From: Proteus cibi
GTDB taxonomy: Bacteria > Pseudomonadota > Gammaproteobacteria > Enterobacterales > Enterobacteriaceae
Direction: 5' to 3'
DNA: 64,000 bases
NCBI RefSeq assembly: GCF_003144405.1
Contig: NZ_PENW01000010.1
Location: 124,001 to 188,000, forward strand
Position numbers and translations under genes: made by a program
In this document: positions 7,195-17,201 of the stretch, in pieces
Layout of the letters: the number at the start of each line of letters is the position of its first letter
Numbering within the stretch: position 1 is the stretch's first letter
Notes under the pieces: generated by a model
Seen by the model: only the letters and a program-made list of their open reading frames with translations
What the model was told of the DNA's origin: nothing
Databases searched by the model: none

Positions 7195-9285
7195 TTAATG
7201 GGGTTGTCCACCAATCATCGATGTCATACGAATACGGCGACCTTCACTGACTTCCATATTCGATAATACAGCTAGCTGTGGCAGGCTACGGCGTAAGAAA
7301 CGCGACAATAATGAACGTAGCGCATGATTCACTAATAATACCGGAGCGCCACCGGACATCTCTTGATGACGTACAGCATCCGCAGCTTGTTGTTCAATAT
7401 TCTCAGCTAGTCCGGGTTCTAAACCACCGCCACTTTGCATGGCTTGAACAAGAATACGCTCTAAGCTTGCATCCAACCCAATGACTTGGATTTCATCTTG
7501 ATCACCAAACCAGTGTTGGGTAATCGCACGGCGAAGTGCAACACGAACAACTGCCGTTAATTCAGCCGGATCTTTCTGCTCTGGCGCATGCTCTGCTAAC
7601 GCTTCTAATATGGTTCTCATATCACGAATAGGCACCTGTTCAGATAGCAGATTTTGCAATACTTTGTGCAATACCGTGAGTGAAAGCATATCTGGGATCA
7701 TATTCTCTGTCATTTTAGGGAGCTCTTTACTCACCCTATCAAACAACATTTGTGCTTCTTGACGACCAAATAATTCCGATGCGTATTTCGCTAATGCATG
7801 GTTAAAGTGCGTTGCAATAACGGTACTTGCAGCAACAACTGTATAACCTTGAACCTGTGCTTGTTCTCTTAAGCTGTCATCAATCCACACTGCAGGCAAA
7901 CCAAATGCCGGCTCTTGAGTAATATCACCGTCTAAAGAACCAACGGCATTACCCGGATTGATGGCTAACCAACGACCGGGATGCGCTTCACCGTGACCAA
8001 TTTCAACCCCTTTCATTAGAATACGATAAGATGCAGGTCTTAATTCCATGTTGTCTCGAATATGAACAACGGGAGGAAGGTATCCCATCTCCTGAGCGAA
8101 CTTTTTACGAATACCACTAATTCGACCTAACAACTCACCATTTTGGCGGTTATCTACCATTGGTATTAAGCGATACCCTACTTCCATCGCTAATGGATCT
8201 TCAAGTTGTACATCTTCCCATGAAGCTTCAACAACACGGTTTTGTTTTTCAACTTCTTCCATCTCTTTTTGCTGTTGCACTTCAGGGTTAGCGTTACGAC
8301 GTAAGATATACCACCCTAATCCACCTAATGCGGCAGTGAAGAAGAGGAAAACAAAGTTAGGCATTCCTGGTACTAAACCTAACAGACCTAGCACGCCTGC
8401 GGTTAACAGTAGAACACGAGGATTGTCAAACAGCTGGGTAACCATCTGTTGCCCAACATCTTCATCTGTTGCCACACGAGTAACGATAACACCCGCAGCA
8501 GTTGAGATAATTAATGCAGGAATTTGAGCAACCAGACCATCACCAATGGTTAAAAGGGTATAAGTCGTTGCGGCATCGTTTAATGCCATTCCGTGTTGAG
8601 CGACACCGACGATAAGACCGCCCACCACGTTAATCACAAGGATCATTAAGCCGGCGATGGCGTCACCACGAACGAATTTACTCGCACCATCCATTGAACC
8701 GTAAAAGTCGGATTCCAATGACACTTCTTTACGGCGTTTTTTGGCTTCGTCTTCGTTGATAATGCCTGCATTCAGGTCAGCATCGATTGCCATCTGTTTG
8801 CCCGGCATTCCATCTAACACAAAACGCGCACCCACTTCAGCGATACGTCCCGCACCCTTGGTGATAACCATAAAGTTAATCAAAATAAGGATGATAAAGA
8901 CCACAATACCGATAGCAAAGTTACCACCAACAAGGAAATGGCCAAACGCCTCAACAACGCGCCCCGCGGCTTCAGGTCCTGTATGTCCTTCCATTAAGAT
9001 GATACGTGTTGAAGCCACGTTTAATGATAAACGTAACAACGTAGTAAACAGCAAAATAGTAGGGAAAGCAGCAAAGTCCAAAGTACGTCGAGTGAACATT
9101 GCGACCAACAGCACCATGATGGAGAGTGCGATGTTAAAGGTAAATAATAGATCCAATAGAAAAGGTGGCAATGGCAATACCATCATTGACAGTATCAACA
9201 AGATAAGCACTGGTCCTGCCAGTATCTGCCACTGAGAACTTTTCCAATTTCCCGGCAAGCGGAGTAATGAGGCCAAATTAGCCAT
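7195..9285 (-). CDS. flhA: FlhA, flagellar type III export gate protein
   Basis: 696 aa from the chosen start. FlhA is the large membrane subunit of the flagellar export gate; its C-terminal cytoplasmic ring docks chaperone-substrate complexes. Eight transmembrane segments lie in the first ~330 residues, including the FHIPEP-family signatures (RIAEVGARFVLDGMPGKQMAID; GDAIAGLMILVINVVGG). The cytoplasmic part carries GYTVVAASTVIATHFNH and VPIRDMRTILEALAEHAP. An in-frame ATG seven codons upstream exists, but MANLASLLRLPGN matches the E. coli N-terminus. The start overlaps the flhB stop by 8 nt (ATGGCTAA), indicating translational coupling. Confidence 0.97.
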   Translation of the reverse strand: MANLASLLRLPGNWKSSQWQILAGPVLILLILSMMVLPLPPFLLDLLFTFNIALSIMVLLVAMFTRRTLDFAAFPTILLFTTLLRLSLNVASTRIILMEGHTGPEAAGRVVEAFGHFLVGGNFAIGIVVFIILILINFMVITKGAGRIAEVGARFVLDGMPGKQMAIDADLNAGIINEDEAKKRRKEVSLESDFYGSMDGASKFVRGDAIAGLMILVINVVGGLIVGVAQHGMALNDAATTYTLLTIGDGLVAQIPALIISTAAGVIVTRVATDEDVGQQMVTQLFDNPRVLLLTAGVLGLLGLVPGMPNFVFLFFTAALGGLGWYILRRNANPEVQQQKEMEEVEKQNRVVEASWEDVQLEDPLAMEVGYRLIPMVDNRQNGELLGRISGIRKKFAQEMGYLPPVVHIRDNMELRPASYRILMKGVEIGHGEAHPGRWLAINPGNAVGSLDGDITQEPAFGLPAVWIDDSLREQAQVQGYTVVAASTVIATHFNHALAKYASELFGRQEAQMLFDRVSKELPKMTENMIPDMLSLTVLHKVLQNLLSEQVPIRDMRTILEALAEHAPEQKDPAELTAVVRVALRRAITQHWFGDQDEIQVIGLDASLERILVQAMQSGGGLEPGLAENIEQQAADAVRHQEMSGGAPVLLVNHALRSLLSRFLRRSLPQLAVLSNMEVSEGRRIRMTSMIGGQPH

Positions 9286-10426
9286 GACGATTATCTTCTC
9301 CAGCAAAGTCCAGTGCGGGAGGCACTGGCAAGTTCATAGGTTGTTTAGGTTTTAAACCACCTTCGGTTTTCCATCGTTTCAGTTGATAAACCCATGCAAG
9401 TACTTCTGCAACTGCAGCATAAAGGGTTGAAGGTATTGCATGGCCTATTTCACTGTGACGATATAACGCCCTAGCAAGCGGTGGCGCTTCTAGAAGCGGA
9501 ATTCGATTTTCTGCACCAATTTCTTTAATTTTTAACGCGATAGCCCCTGCCCCTTTTGCTAAAACTTTAGGTGCAGTCATTTTGTCGTTATATTGCAGCG
9601 CAACAGCATAGTGTGTTGGGTTCGTCACAATAACATCCGCTTTCGGGACATCTGCCATCATGCGACGACGAGACATCGCATGTTGTTGCTGACGAATACG
9701 TGCTTTCAGTTGCGGATCACCCTCTTGCTGTTTAAATTCATCTTTAATTTCTTGGCGCGTCATACGTAGCTTTTTCAAATGACTACGAATTTGGAAAATA
9801 ATGTCGAATGCCACCATCGGTATCAGCATAAAAACCGTAATGTAGACGGCGAAAATCAATAGTTGCATCGCATTCGCCAGCGCACTAAGCGGTGGAAGCG
9901 TGATCAGATGGAGAATATCGTTCCAGTTGTGCCATAAAAACACTGTCGCAGCGATCCCCACAAAGGTTGATTTCAATATCGCTTTAAATAGCTCTGCTAA
10001 CGCATTCATAGAAAAAATACGCTTTAACCCAGAAATAGGGTTCCATTTTTTGGGATCAAACTTAATGGATTTACTACTAAAGTTAATCCCACCTAATAAA
10101 GCAGAACCACCAATTGCGACAAGCACTAACCCCAGAAATACTGGAGATAGCGCAAAAACAGCTTGTTTAATCAAGCTACCAAATCGAGGGATCAACAAAT
10201 TCTCATTACCAATGAGATGATGATTAAACGTAAACCCTTCTGTTAACATGGCATGTAGCCCACGAGTGATAAATCCACCGCTCATCCACAGCAAACTCAC
10301 GCCCCCCAAGATCATTAATACGGACGATAGCTCTTTAGAACGGACAATTTGTCCATCCTTTTTAGCTTTTTCCCGTTTATGGGGTGTGGGGTCCTCTGTT
10401 TTTTCGAGATCGCTATCTTCAGCCAC
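9278..10426 (-). CDS. flhB: FlhB, export gate and substrate-specificity switch
   Basis: 382 aa with a GTG start. FlhB is an inner-membrane export protein whose autocleavage switches secretion from rod/hook to filament substrates. The N-terminus (KTEDPTPHKREKAKKDGQI.RSKEL) is the family signature; four transmembrane segments follow (about residues 35-215). The cytoplasmic domain holds the autocleavage motif NPTH (in DVIVTNPTHYAVAL). Upstream lies a 176-nt gap and then the 3' end of the rdrB insertion; in typical enterics flhB lies directly after cheZ. Confidence 0.97.
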   Translation of the reverse strand: MAEDSDLEKTEDPTPHKREKAKKDGQIVRSKELSSVLMILGGVSLLWMSGGFITRGLHAMLTEGFTFNHHLIGNENLLIPRFGSLIKQAVFALSPVFLGLVLVAIGGSALLGGINFSSKSIKFDPKKWNPISGLKRIFSMNALAELFKAILKSTFVGIAATVFLWHNWNDILHLITLPPLSALANAMQLLIFAVYITVFMLIPMVAFDIIFQIRSHLKKLRMTRQEIKDEFKQQEGDPQLKARIRQQQHAMSRRRMMADVPKADVIVTNPTHYAVALQYNDKMTAPKVLAKGAGAIALKIKEIGAENRIPLLEAPPLARALYRHSEIGHAIPSTLYAAVAEVLAWVYQLKRWKTEGGLKPKQPMNLPVPPALDFAGEDNRHG

Positions 10427-10559
10427 AGTCTGTCCGATTTAGATATTGAGATTAAAAGCATGAATGAAATGACTCTAAGCATGACAAATTCAGAGAAAAT
10501 TGATGGGCTGAACAATCGCAAATTTACGGGGCTTTTTGGGCTATGGAGTCTTAATAAGG

Positions 10560-10579
10560 AAGTTGCATCCATGCAACTT
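10560..10579. other. Perfect 20-bp interrupted palindrome between rdrB and flhB
   Basis: AAGTTGCAT-CC-ATGCAACTT (10560-10579) is a 9-2-9 perfect inverted repeat. It lies 23 nt past the rdrB stop and about 134 nt before the flhB start. It lacks a strong T-run on the minus strand, so it could be a weak rdrB terminator, an operator of the flhB promoter, or a mark of the insertion junction. Confidence 0.55.
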
Positions 10580-10602
10580 ATAAAAGAGTGCTTGTTGTTT
10601 TT

Positions 10603-13320
10603 TTACTGAAAAGAAAAGATCCGACTATTTTGGTTAAGTCTTCTTATCACATTTAAAGCATCATGTTGTGAATAATTATAATTATGAATAAGCGAAGTGA
10701 AGATATGATAAACTTCATTACGAATATCGGTTGCAAAAATACCTGGATCATCAGATCCCAATATCACATTCAGATCTGCATCACCTTCAATTTCACGTCC
10801 TTTAATCTTTAACCAGCGGAATATATGATGTTGTTCTATTGAATCATAATGGCTGATACGTACGTTACTTGTTGGAAGTGTTTCAACAATCACTTTCTTT
10901 TTAGCAATTATATGCTGAACACATTGTTGAAGTTTAATCAGTTGTACTCGTGTAAATTCACTTTTTTCCACTTCAATTAAAGTTTCGCCTTCTATTGTAC
11001 TATTAAGAGAAAACCAGCGAAGAAAAAGATAGGGAAGAACATTTTTCGGAATATCGTTATACATTTTATACTCTTCTTCAACAATACCCACTTTTCCTAT
11101 CATTTCTAATTGTTTAAATGCGCCTAACTGTTTTTTCTCTAAGAAATCTAAAAACAGGCGAGGATTACAATTTCTATATTGTAAAGAACTTTGTAAGTCA
11201 TCAATATTAAAAATAAAATCATCACCTATATATTCATTCATCACCGATCTTATTTTTAGAACATAAGACTTTGCTTTAACATTTTTATCATCAACTGCCC
11301 CTAAAATATCATTAAAAAAAATGTCTTTTTTTTCTAGAAAGTTCAGTTCTTCTTCATCAAAGATAATATTACGAGGAATATGTTTTTTAGTTAAAAATAA
11401 TTTTGCTTGTTCTTTAATTTTTCTTTCAATTTCATGAAGATTAAACCCATCTAAATTTTCATTAATACAAAGTTCTCTAATAAAAAGTAAATCATCTAAC
11501 CTTTCTGCTCTCGTTGTATAAAATTTATCAGGCATATTCTTAATCCAGTACTGAGGCTCAATACCAATCGCAGTTCCATGCCCAATTCTATCACCATTAT
11601 TTAATTCTAAATATTTAATAGCTTCAAATATTTTTCTAATCCCAGTAACTAAATGAACAAAGTCCTCCCCAACATGAAAGGTGAACTTTTTTACTCCTCT
11701 ATAACGTGCATAACGATACAGTTCTGAAAAAACTTCAGGGGGAGCTTCTAGTTCATTTGCTGCAACATCAACACCTGTAATTATCTTTTTCAAAGAGACA
11801 TTATTATCCATTAAATCAAATAATAGTGTCGCTTTTTTTAACACATCATCACGTACATTATTATAATGAAAAATATCTTTTACGATTTCTTGTTGCTCTT
11901 TATTCTTTTCTTTTTTTAAATCATTCAGTCTGTTCCATGGCATTTTAATAAAATGTGCAATCAATCGTAATTTAGGTCTTTGATTGATTAATGCTAATTC
12001 AGCTAAATGATTTAAATTATGACTTTTTTCTTCTATTCCACTAAACTCAACAAATCCTTTCAATATTGAGGCTAATAAATTCTCATTTTTTTCAGTAGTT
12101 GCCTTAGGCGCAAAACGTGCTTCAATTAAGTCAATATCAGAAAGAGGCTGATTGCCTGCTATTAACTCACTATGAGAATTATTTTGTAATGTACTAGTCG
12201 AGTGATAAACACTACCATGCAATTGATAAAAACGATGTGAGAACTCTTTTTCATAGTGTTCTCTTACACCATCATCAGCAAACTTTTGAAATTGATCAAA
12301 ACCATATTGATCATTACGTTGTACGAGTAAACGTTGGTAACAGTTCATACAAATAAGATAGAGTAGATAATAACAATCAAGACTATTATTTTTAGACTCA
12401 CTTATTTTTTCTTGGATCTTAATATGTAATGCAACTTCTTTATAGTGTTTTTTATGTTGTTCCACTTCATTATAATAATCAACTTCATAAAAGAAATTAT
12501 TTTCACCTTTAAAAAGATTTTTTTTATCTATAACATCAACTAAATACTCTTCCTTAGCTCTTATTAATTCATCATTTTTATTTAATGCAGATAGAATCAA
12601 TATTTCGCGTAGTACTCTAGCAACAATTAATAAATGATAATAATCCTCTGGAGAACCTAACGAATTTTGTGTCGCATACAATAACTTCACTCTATCTTTA
12701 TTGTATTCTTTCCTCATTTCTTCCAAATTTTTCTTAGGATTAATGAGAGCATCCATCCATAATATTTCAAGAAATGTGGTTCCCATTATATGCATATGAG
12801 TTTCATTTAAACCCTCACTATGAATATAATCCTCTAACAAAGGGAAATAAGGACTGGTAATCGTCTTATATCCAATACAATTTTCAATGTATTTCGTGAT
12901 TTTATTATCGGATCCCACATAAAAAGAATCTAATTGGTCTTCATTTAATTGATTTCTAATTTTATAAGCAATAACAGGTAAACCGGATTGATTCGCAATC
13001 CAGCTTTGCCATTCTGAAAATTTCTCAGGTAAGATTTTTATGCGTCTAACATCATCACAAAAATAATATCGACTAGCTTGATTTAAAAGGGCGAGTGACC
13101 ACCCTTTATTTTCTTTTCTACGGTTAACTAAATTTTCCCAATATGCATGAAAATGCTGGTCAGCTAAATTAAAATGCTTTCTATGCCAATTACGGTAAGT
13201 AAATTGATGTAGAATTCCCTCAATTATCTTATCGGGATTACTTTTATATTTCCCATCAAAAAATCCGATTAATTGAGTATATAACTCAGGCTCTGAAAGT
13301 ATAAATTGGTTGATAAACAT
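10603..13320 (-). CDS. rdrB: RdrB-like adenosine deaminase of a RADAR defence system
   Basis: 905 aa, in the size range of RADAR RdrB and far longer than housekeeping adenosine deaminase (about 330-350 aa). The deaminase motifs are spread along the chain but intact: metal-binding HMH (175-177, in LNETHMHIMG), FHVGED with the catalytic Glu (548-553), RIGHG (578-582), ETLPTSN (813-819) and GSDDP (855-859). Large insertions separate them, especially residues 180-510. In the RADAR family this enzyme assembles with RdrA and deaminates adenosine to inosine (reported on RNA and on ATP/nucleotides) upon phage infection. AGAGGT in the 13-nt spacer after rdrA serves as ribosome-binding site. Coding sequence is visibly more AT-rich than the flagellar genes on both sides, suggesting transfer. 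Assignment rests on motifs, size and its partner; no alignment was run. Confidence 0.86.
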   Translation of the reverse strand: MFINQFILSEPELYTQLIGFFDGKYKSNPDKIIEGILHQFTYRNWHRKHFNLADQHFHAYWENLVNRRKENKGWSLALLNQASRYYFCDDVRRIKILPEKFSEWQSWIANQSGLPVIAYKIRNQLNEDQLDSFYVGSDNKITKYIENCIGYKTITSPYFPLLEDYIHSEGLNETHMHIMGTTFLEILWMDALINPKKNLEEMRKEYNKDRVKLLYATQNSLGSPEDYYHLLIVARVLREILILSALNKNDELIRAKEEYLVDVIDKKNLFKGENNFFYEVDYYNEVEQHKKHYKEVALHIKIQEKISESKNNSLDCYYLLYLICMNCYQRLLVQRNDQYGFDQFQKFADDGVREHYEKEFSHRFYQLHGSVYHSTSTLQNNSHSELIAGNQPLSDIDLIEARFAPKATTEKNENLLASILKGFVEFSGIEEKSHNLNHLAELALINQRPKLRLIAHFIKMPWNRLNDLKKEKNKEQQEIVKDIFHYNNVRDDVLKKATLLFDLMDNNVSLKKIITGVDVAANELEAPPEVFSELYRYARYRGVKKFTFHVGEDFVHLVTGIRKIFEAIKYLELNNGDRIGHGTAIGIEPQYWIKNMPDKFYTTRAERLDDLLFIRELCINENLDGFNLHEIERKIKEQAKLFLTKKHIPRNIIFDEEELNFLEKKDIFFNDILGAVDDKNVKAKSYVLKIRSVMNEYIGDDFIFNIDDLQSSLQYRNCNPRLFLDFLEKKQLGAFKQLEMIGKVGIVEEEYKMYNDIPKNVLPYLFLRWFSLNSTIEGETLIEVEKSEFTRVQLIKLQQCVQHIIAKKKVIVETLPTSNVRISHYDSIEQHHIFRWLKIKGREIEGDADLNVILGSDDPGIFATDIRNEVYHIFTSLIHNYNYSQHDALNVIRRLNQNSRIFSFQ

Positions 13321-13333
13321 TATGATGACCTCT

Positions 13334-16060
13334 TTAATTTGTAACCATAATTGGTATTAAAGAGATTTTTCCTAGTATATTAACATTTTTACTTATTTTT
13401 TCATACTCATCTTGATTAATAACTCTTTTTAAATAGTCATCAAAACTTTCCAATAAATCTTCATTAAGAATAATTTTATTCTCAGATTTTAATTTATTTA
13501 ATTTTCTTTTAAAAGACTCTTCATATTTTTTATCGTCTTGGCTATGTTCAAAGAAAATCTTAATAAGAGGACATTGTGATAAAGAATATGTAAATGGAAT
13601 TATTTCACTTAACTTTACTTCAATTTTATTTTTTGAATAAACCTCACTCATGGCATCAATTACAACAGAATAATTAGAGTAAAACTCCCTTCTTGATGTA
13701 ACAATATTATTTGCAGTAACTAATTTAGCTCTTAATAAGTTTAACACTTCTTTATCTACTTTATTTTTTTCCGAATCGATAGGTAGATTTAAATATCTAA
13801 CCTCTTCAATTAAACAAGAATTAATCACACCATAACAAAACAGACTAAAAGCTTCTCCCAGTAAAAACTTACCACTATTTTTACCTTCATTTAAAGATTC
13901 TGATATTCTATTTATTGTATAAAATATCCTAACCCAAACTTTTCCTTGTAATATTGGTGATAGATTTATCTGTGCTATATTTTCAACCCATTGTTTAATT
14001 ACCTCATCAAATAATTTATGACAATCATTTTCTATTTTTATATTACTTTCATCATTATTACTTGAGCTATCATCTTCTATTGTTTCTTTATTTTCATTTA
14101 CTGCTTCTGAATGAAGAAAGTGAGGTGCGGTAAAATTCTGTAAAGATGTTAATTTAGAATATATTCTATCTTTATTATCATTAACAAGAAGTAATTCTGA
14201 AATTGCAGCTAATAAACAGTAAATAGAGCAATAATCCCTACCTGTAGTTTTTGTTAACAATGAATGTGATGATGATAATATAGAATAATAAGCAACATAA
14301 AGTTTGAAATCATCAATTTTAAGTAAAGATAATTTAGATGATAACGTCTCAAGAGTCATTAAATCACCATTAAAATCTATTTCTTTTTCACAATATAAAT
14401 GAGAAATTAACTTATTTATATTACTATATTTTTTATCTTTTCTCCTAGGTATCCGGATAACACCACCTTTATTCATTTTTCCTTTTGAGTTACTAGAGAA
14501 AAACATAGGACTTAAATGTGAAGCAAAACTAAGAATATTATCCCGTTTATTTAAACCAATATAATCAAGATATTCTTTATAGCTATATCCTGATTTTAGA
14601 TTATCACTGACTAGAGATGCATAAATTGTTGAAGAAGCACCAGATGTTAACATAAAATTAATACTTTTTGCTATTCTATTTTTATTATTATTATCATCTA
14701 AATATCGTTGAACAACCGCACTAAATAAAAACATTGCGGCATTATATGTTTCATTATTACTTCCAGGTCTTAAATAAAAACCCGTTTCTAGCTCTTGATG
14801 TTTTTCAAGTATTTTAAATAATTCATAAGCTATCATATTAAAATGAGTATTATTACTAATTAAACCATCAATATCAATATTCGCTCTAAAAAGCAAACCT
14901 AAAAAACAATCCTTAATAATATTTGGCGTATTTAAAACAAGACTGTGTTTATCATTATATAGATCAAAATATTTTAATATCTGCAATATTGTTCTTAGTG
15001 CTTGTTGCTCTATAAATTGAATATATAACCCTAGATTTTCACTTTCTGTATTTAAAAGTTTAGATAATTTATTTTTTATATATTCTTTATATAAGATTTC
15101 ATCCTTATCTTTAGTTATTAATCTAATCTCATGAGTTTTTACTATCTCATCAAACTGTTTTAAATTAATTCTATTCTCCAATGGGAAAATTTTTGCCAAA
15201 TATTGCTGTTCAATATTATTACAAAGATTTTTAAATTTTTCAGATTCTTCATCGTTTGTTTTATAATCCTTTATAAATAGCTCTTCATATTTTTTCTTTA
15301 AAACAATATGACTATATAATTCTAAATCACCAGAAATAATAACAACAAACTTTGGATGGTTAAAATAATTACGAATTAACTCCAACATTTCATAGGCTTT
15401 ATTACTATTAGTATCAACATCATCTATTGCAACCAATATTAATTCAAAGCCAAATTGGCTACATATTTCATCAATAAATTCATTTAAATAATCAACTAAT
15501 TTCAACCCACTTTCGGAACTATTTAATGCTGAATCTAGAAACCACGAAGGATCACTAAAATCGCTATTTTTCTTAGTATTTAATAATTGTAATCCTTTTG
15601 ACATTTTAAATAGTGCTTTATTTATTTTTTCTATATTTTTTTCTTTATTATTAATATAAGCACTATTAAATAATGAATTTTTTATCGATGTAATAATATC
15701 AATTAATATATGTTGATTTGTATCAATAGAAGTGGGATCAAAATAAGCCCCCACTAACGTTTTTATATTTAATTCTTTTTTACCACTAAAAAAATCAGAT
15801 TCTATATCAGATAATATCGTTTTAAGAAAAGTGGTTTTACCCGCACCTCTTCTTCCACTAATAAAAACCGTATTATTACTTATATTTTTACCATATGATG
15901 AATCATCATTTGTTTTATTATTTATTGCTTTATCTTTAAAACCTTTAAGACGATCCCATAATTTTAATTTTGCATCACGTTGTAAAAAAGCTATATTTTC
16001 CAACCCATTAGAATAAGCAGGTTGCTCTAAATCAATTTTAATAATATTGTTATCACTCAT
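13334..16060 (-). CDS. rdrA: RdrA-like P-loop ATPase of a RADAR defence system
   Basis: 908 aa. The N-terminal third is an AAA+/STAND-type P-loop ATPase: Walker A GRRGAGKT (residues 69-76), Walker B LILVAIDDVD (207-216), and a sensor-1-like VVIISGD (239-245). The remaining ~600 residues are helical with no motif I recognise, and include an acidic low-complexity stretch (ETIEDDSSSNNDESN, around residue 650). Size, N-terminal ATPase and a 13-nt gap to a ~900-aa adenosine deaminase downstream match RADAR RdrA, which forms ring-like oligomers and docks on RdrB shells. The start ATG is preceded by GGGA. Very AT-rich. An alternative reading is another KAP/STAND-like defence ATPase, but the deaminase partner makes RADAR the better call. 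Confidence 0.84.
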   Translation of the reverse strand: MSDNNIIKIDLEQPAYSNGLENIAFLQRDAKLKLWDRLKGFKDKAINNKTNDDSSYGKNISNNTVFISGRRGAGKTTFLKTILSDIESDFFSGKKELNIKTLVGAYFDPTSIDTNQHILIDIITSIKNSLFNSAYINNKEKNIEKINKALFKMSKGLQLLNTKKNSDFSDPSWFLDSALNSSESGLKLVDYLNEFIDEICSQFGFELILVAIDDVDTNSNKAYEMLELIRNYFNHPKFVVIISGDLELYSHIVLKKKYEELFIKDYKTNDEESEKFKNLCNNIEQQYLAKIFPLENRINLKQFDEIVKTHEIRLITKDKDEILYKEYIKNKLSKLLNTESENLGLYIQFIEQQALRTILQILKYFDLYNDKHSLVLNTPNIIKDCFLGLLFRANIDIDGLISNNTHFNMIAYELFKILEKHQELETGFYLRPGSNNETYNAAMFLFSAVVQRYLDDNNNKNRIAKSINFMLTSGASSTIYASLVSDNLKSGYSYKEYLDYIGLNKRDNILSFASHLSPMFFSSNSKGKMNKGGVIRIPRRKDKKYSNINKLISHLYCEKEIDFNGDLMTLETLSSKLSLLKIDDFKLYVAYYSILSSSHSLLTKTTGRDYCSIYCLLAAISELLLVNDNKDRIYSKLTSLQNFTAPHFLHSEAVNENKETIEDDSSSNNDESNIKIENDCHKLFDEVIKQWVENIAQINLSPILQGKVWVRIFYTINRISESLNEGKNSGKFLLGEAFSLFCYGVINSCLIEEVRYLNLPIDSEKNKVDKEVLNLLRAKLVTANNIVTSRREFYSNYSVVIDAMSEVYSKNKIEVKLSEIIPFTYSLSQCPLIKIFFEHSQDDKKYEESFKRKLNKLKSENKIILNEDLLESFDDYLKRVINQDEYEKISKNVNILGKISLIPIMVTN

Positions 16061-16365
16061 TATTAAATTCCCATTTATTTAAAATAATAGGTTTAATAAT
16101 ACATTAATATTTTTTTTTGATTTTTTTTAACCAATACTTTGTGACCAATCTCTTTTAAAATAATACTAACTAGTTAATCAAAAAAAGAGTAGTCATAATA
16201 ACAAAAATTATTATAAGTGATAATAACGTTAACATAATGTTATTATTTAAAATAGCTTGAAATAGTTGATTTAATTTAAAGAAAAAGATAAGAAATAAAT
16301 AAAAAGGATTATTAGAAATAAAAATAATTCTTTAGATATGCAACAACAATAAATAGCTATATTGT
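16061..16365. other. AT-rich upstream region of rdrAB
   Basis: About 300 nt of very AT-rich sequence between the rdrA start and the cheZ-side hairpin. It must contain the rdrAB promoter unless the genes rely on read-through from cheZ, but I cannot pick a single convincing -35/-10 pair and see no small accessory gene. Confidence 0.5.
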
Positions 16366-16394
16366 CAAAAGCCGCTTAAAAAAAGCGGCTTACA
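16366..16394 (-). terminator. Likely intrinsic terminator downstream of cheZ
   Basis: AAGCCGCTT (16369-16377) and AAGCGGCTT (16383-16391) form a 9-bp stem with a short T-tract on the minus strand. It lies about 145 nt after the cheZ stop and before rdrA, so it should insulate rdrAB from chemotaxis transcription. Nothing else is recognisable at 16395-16535. Confidence 0.65.
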
Positions 16395-16535
16395 TTTTCT
16401 TCGATAGCGTGGGCTATTAAAGCGTTATTACGTGATTTTTTATCCATAAAGTACATCATCCTAAAAGAGCTGAGCATAGAGCGAATGCGTCCTGCATATC
16501 TCAACGTCCTTATCGCCCTAAAACTCATTAGAAGG

Positions 16536-17192
16536 TTAGAAACCTAAACTTTCCAGTAAATCATCAACTTGATCTTGATTTTTGATCACACCAGCGTTGT
16601 TTTTATTAACCTGTGGACCATTTAATAAAGAGTCGGTCTCTTTCTTCACATTAGACTTTTCAAGTTGCTCTGGTGGCAGGTTTTCCATTAATACCATCAC
16701 GAGTTGTTTTTCAATTTCTTGAACAACACTCATCATGCGTTTAATGACCTGACCGGTTAGATCTTGGAAATCCTGTGCCATCATAATTTCCAATAACTGA
16801 CTGTTAGTAAAAGCCGTACTCTCAGGGATATCCCGCAAATAATTGCGGGTATCGGTTACAAGAGAGCGTACATCTTTCAGCTCTTCTGGCTGTTCAAACC
16901 ATTGGTCCCAACGTTCAGTAAGCTTAGTCGCATCGGCACTTAACGCATCCTGTTTAGGCTGCGCAGCTTCGACACAGTTCAATGTACGCTCAGCTGCCTG
17001 AGCGGTCATTTGAGCAACATAGTCCAGTCGTTCCCTCGCGTCAGGGATGGCTTCTGCTGCTTCAGCTATTGCTTTATCCAATCCTAATTCTCGCAAACTG
17101 TCGCGTAACATCCGCGTCAATTGTCCGATCCGGCTGATAATATCAGATGTCATTTCAATATTATCTTTCGGCATAATTGGATTCCCACTCAT
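16536..17192 (-). CDS. cheZ: CheZ, CheY-P phosphatase
   Basis: 218 aa. CheZ dephosphorylates CheY-P and so resets the motor signal. The long-hairpin helical region has the active-site segment ([22 protein letters not shown], with the catalytic Gln in QDLTGQ), and the extreme C-terminus [13 protein letters not shown] is the CheY-binding peptide. It is the last gene of the MCP-cheRBYZ unit, 9 nt after cheY. Downstream the usual neighbour flhB has been displaced about 6 kb by rdrAB. Confidence 0.96.
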   Translation of the reverse strand: MSGNPIMPKDNIEMTSDIISRIGQLTRMLRDSLRELGLDKAIAEAAEAIPDARERLDYVAQMTAQAAERTLNCVEAAQPKQDALSADATKLTERWDQWFEQPEELKDVRSLVTDTRNYLRDIPESTAFTNSQLLEIMMAQDFQDLTGQVIKRMMSVVQEIEKQLVMVLMENLPPEQLEKSNVKKETDSLLNGPQVNKNNAGVIKNQDQVDDLLESLGF

Positions 17193-17201
17193 TGCGACTC
17201 C

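Noticed and set aside
8741..9235. 164-codon open frame on the plus strand inside flhA
   Set aside because: Antisense to the conserved membrane half of FlhA, Ile/Lys/Thr-rich shadow composition, no ribosome-binding site.
10603..13320. Reading the deaminase as housekeeping adenosine deaminase (add)
   Set aside because: It is nearly three times too long and its motifs are separated by large insertions; the paired ATPase fits RADAR instead.
10427..16535. Prophage or transposon carrying rdrAB
   Set aside because: No integrase, transposase, terminal inverted repeats or attachment-site duplication is visible at the edges.
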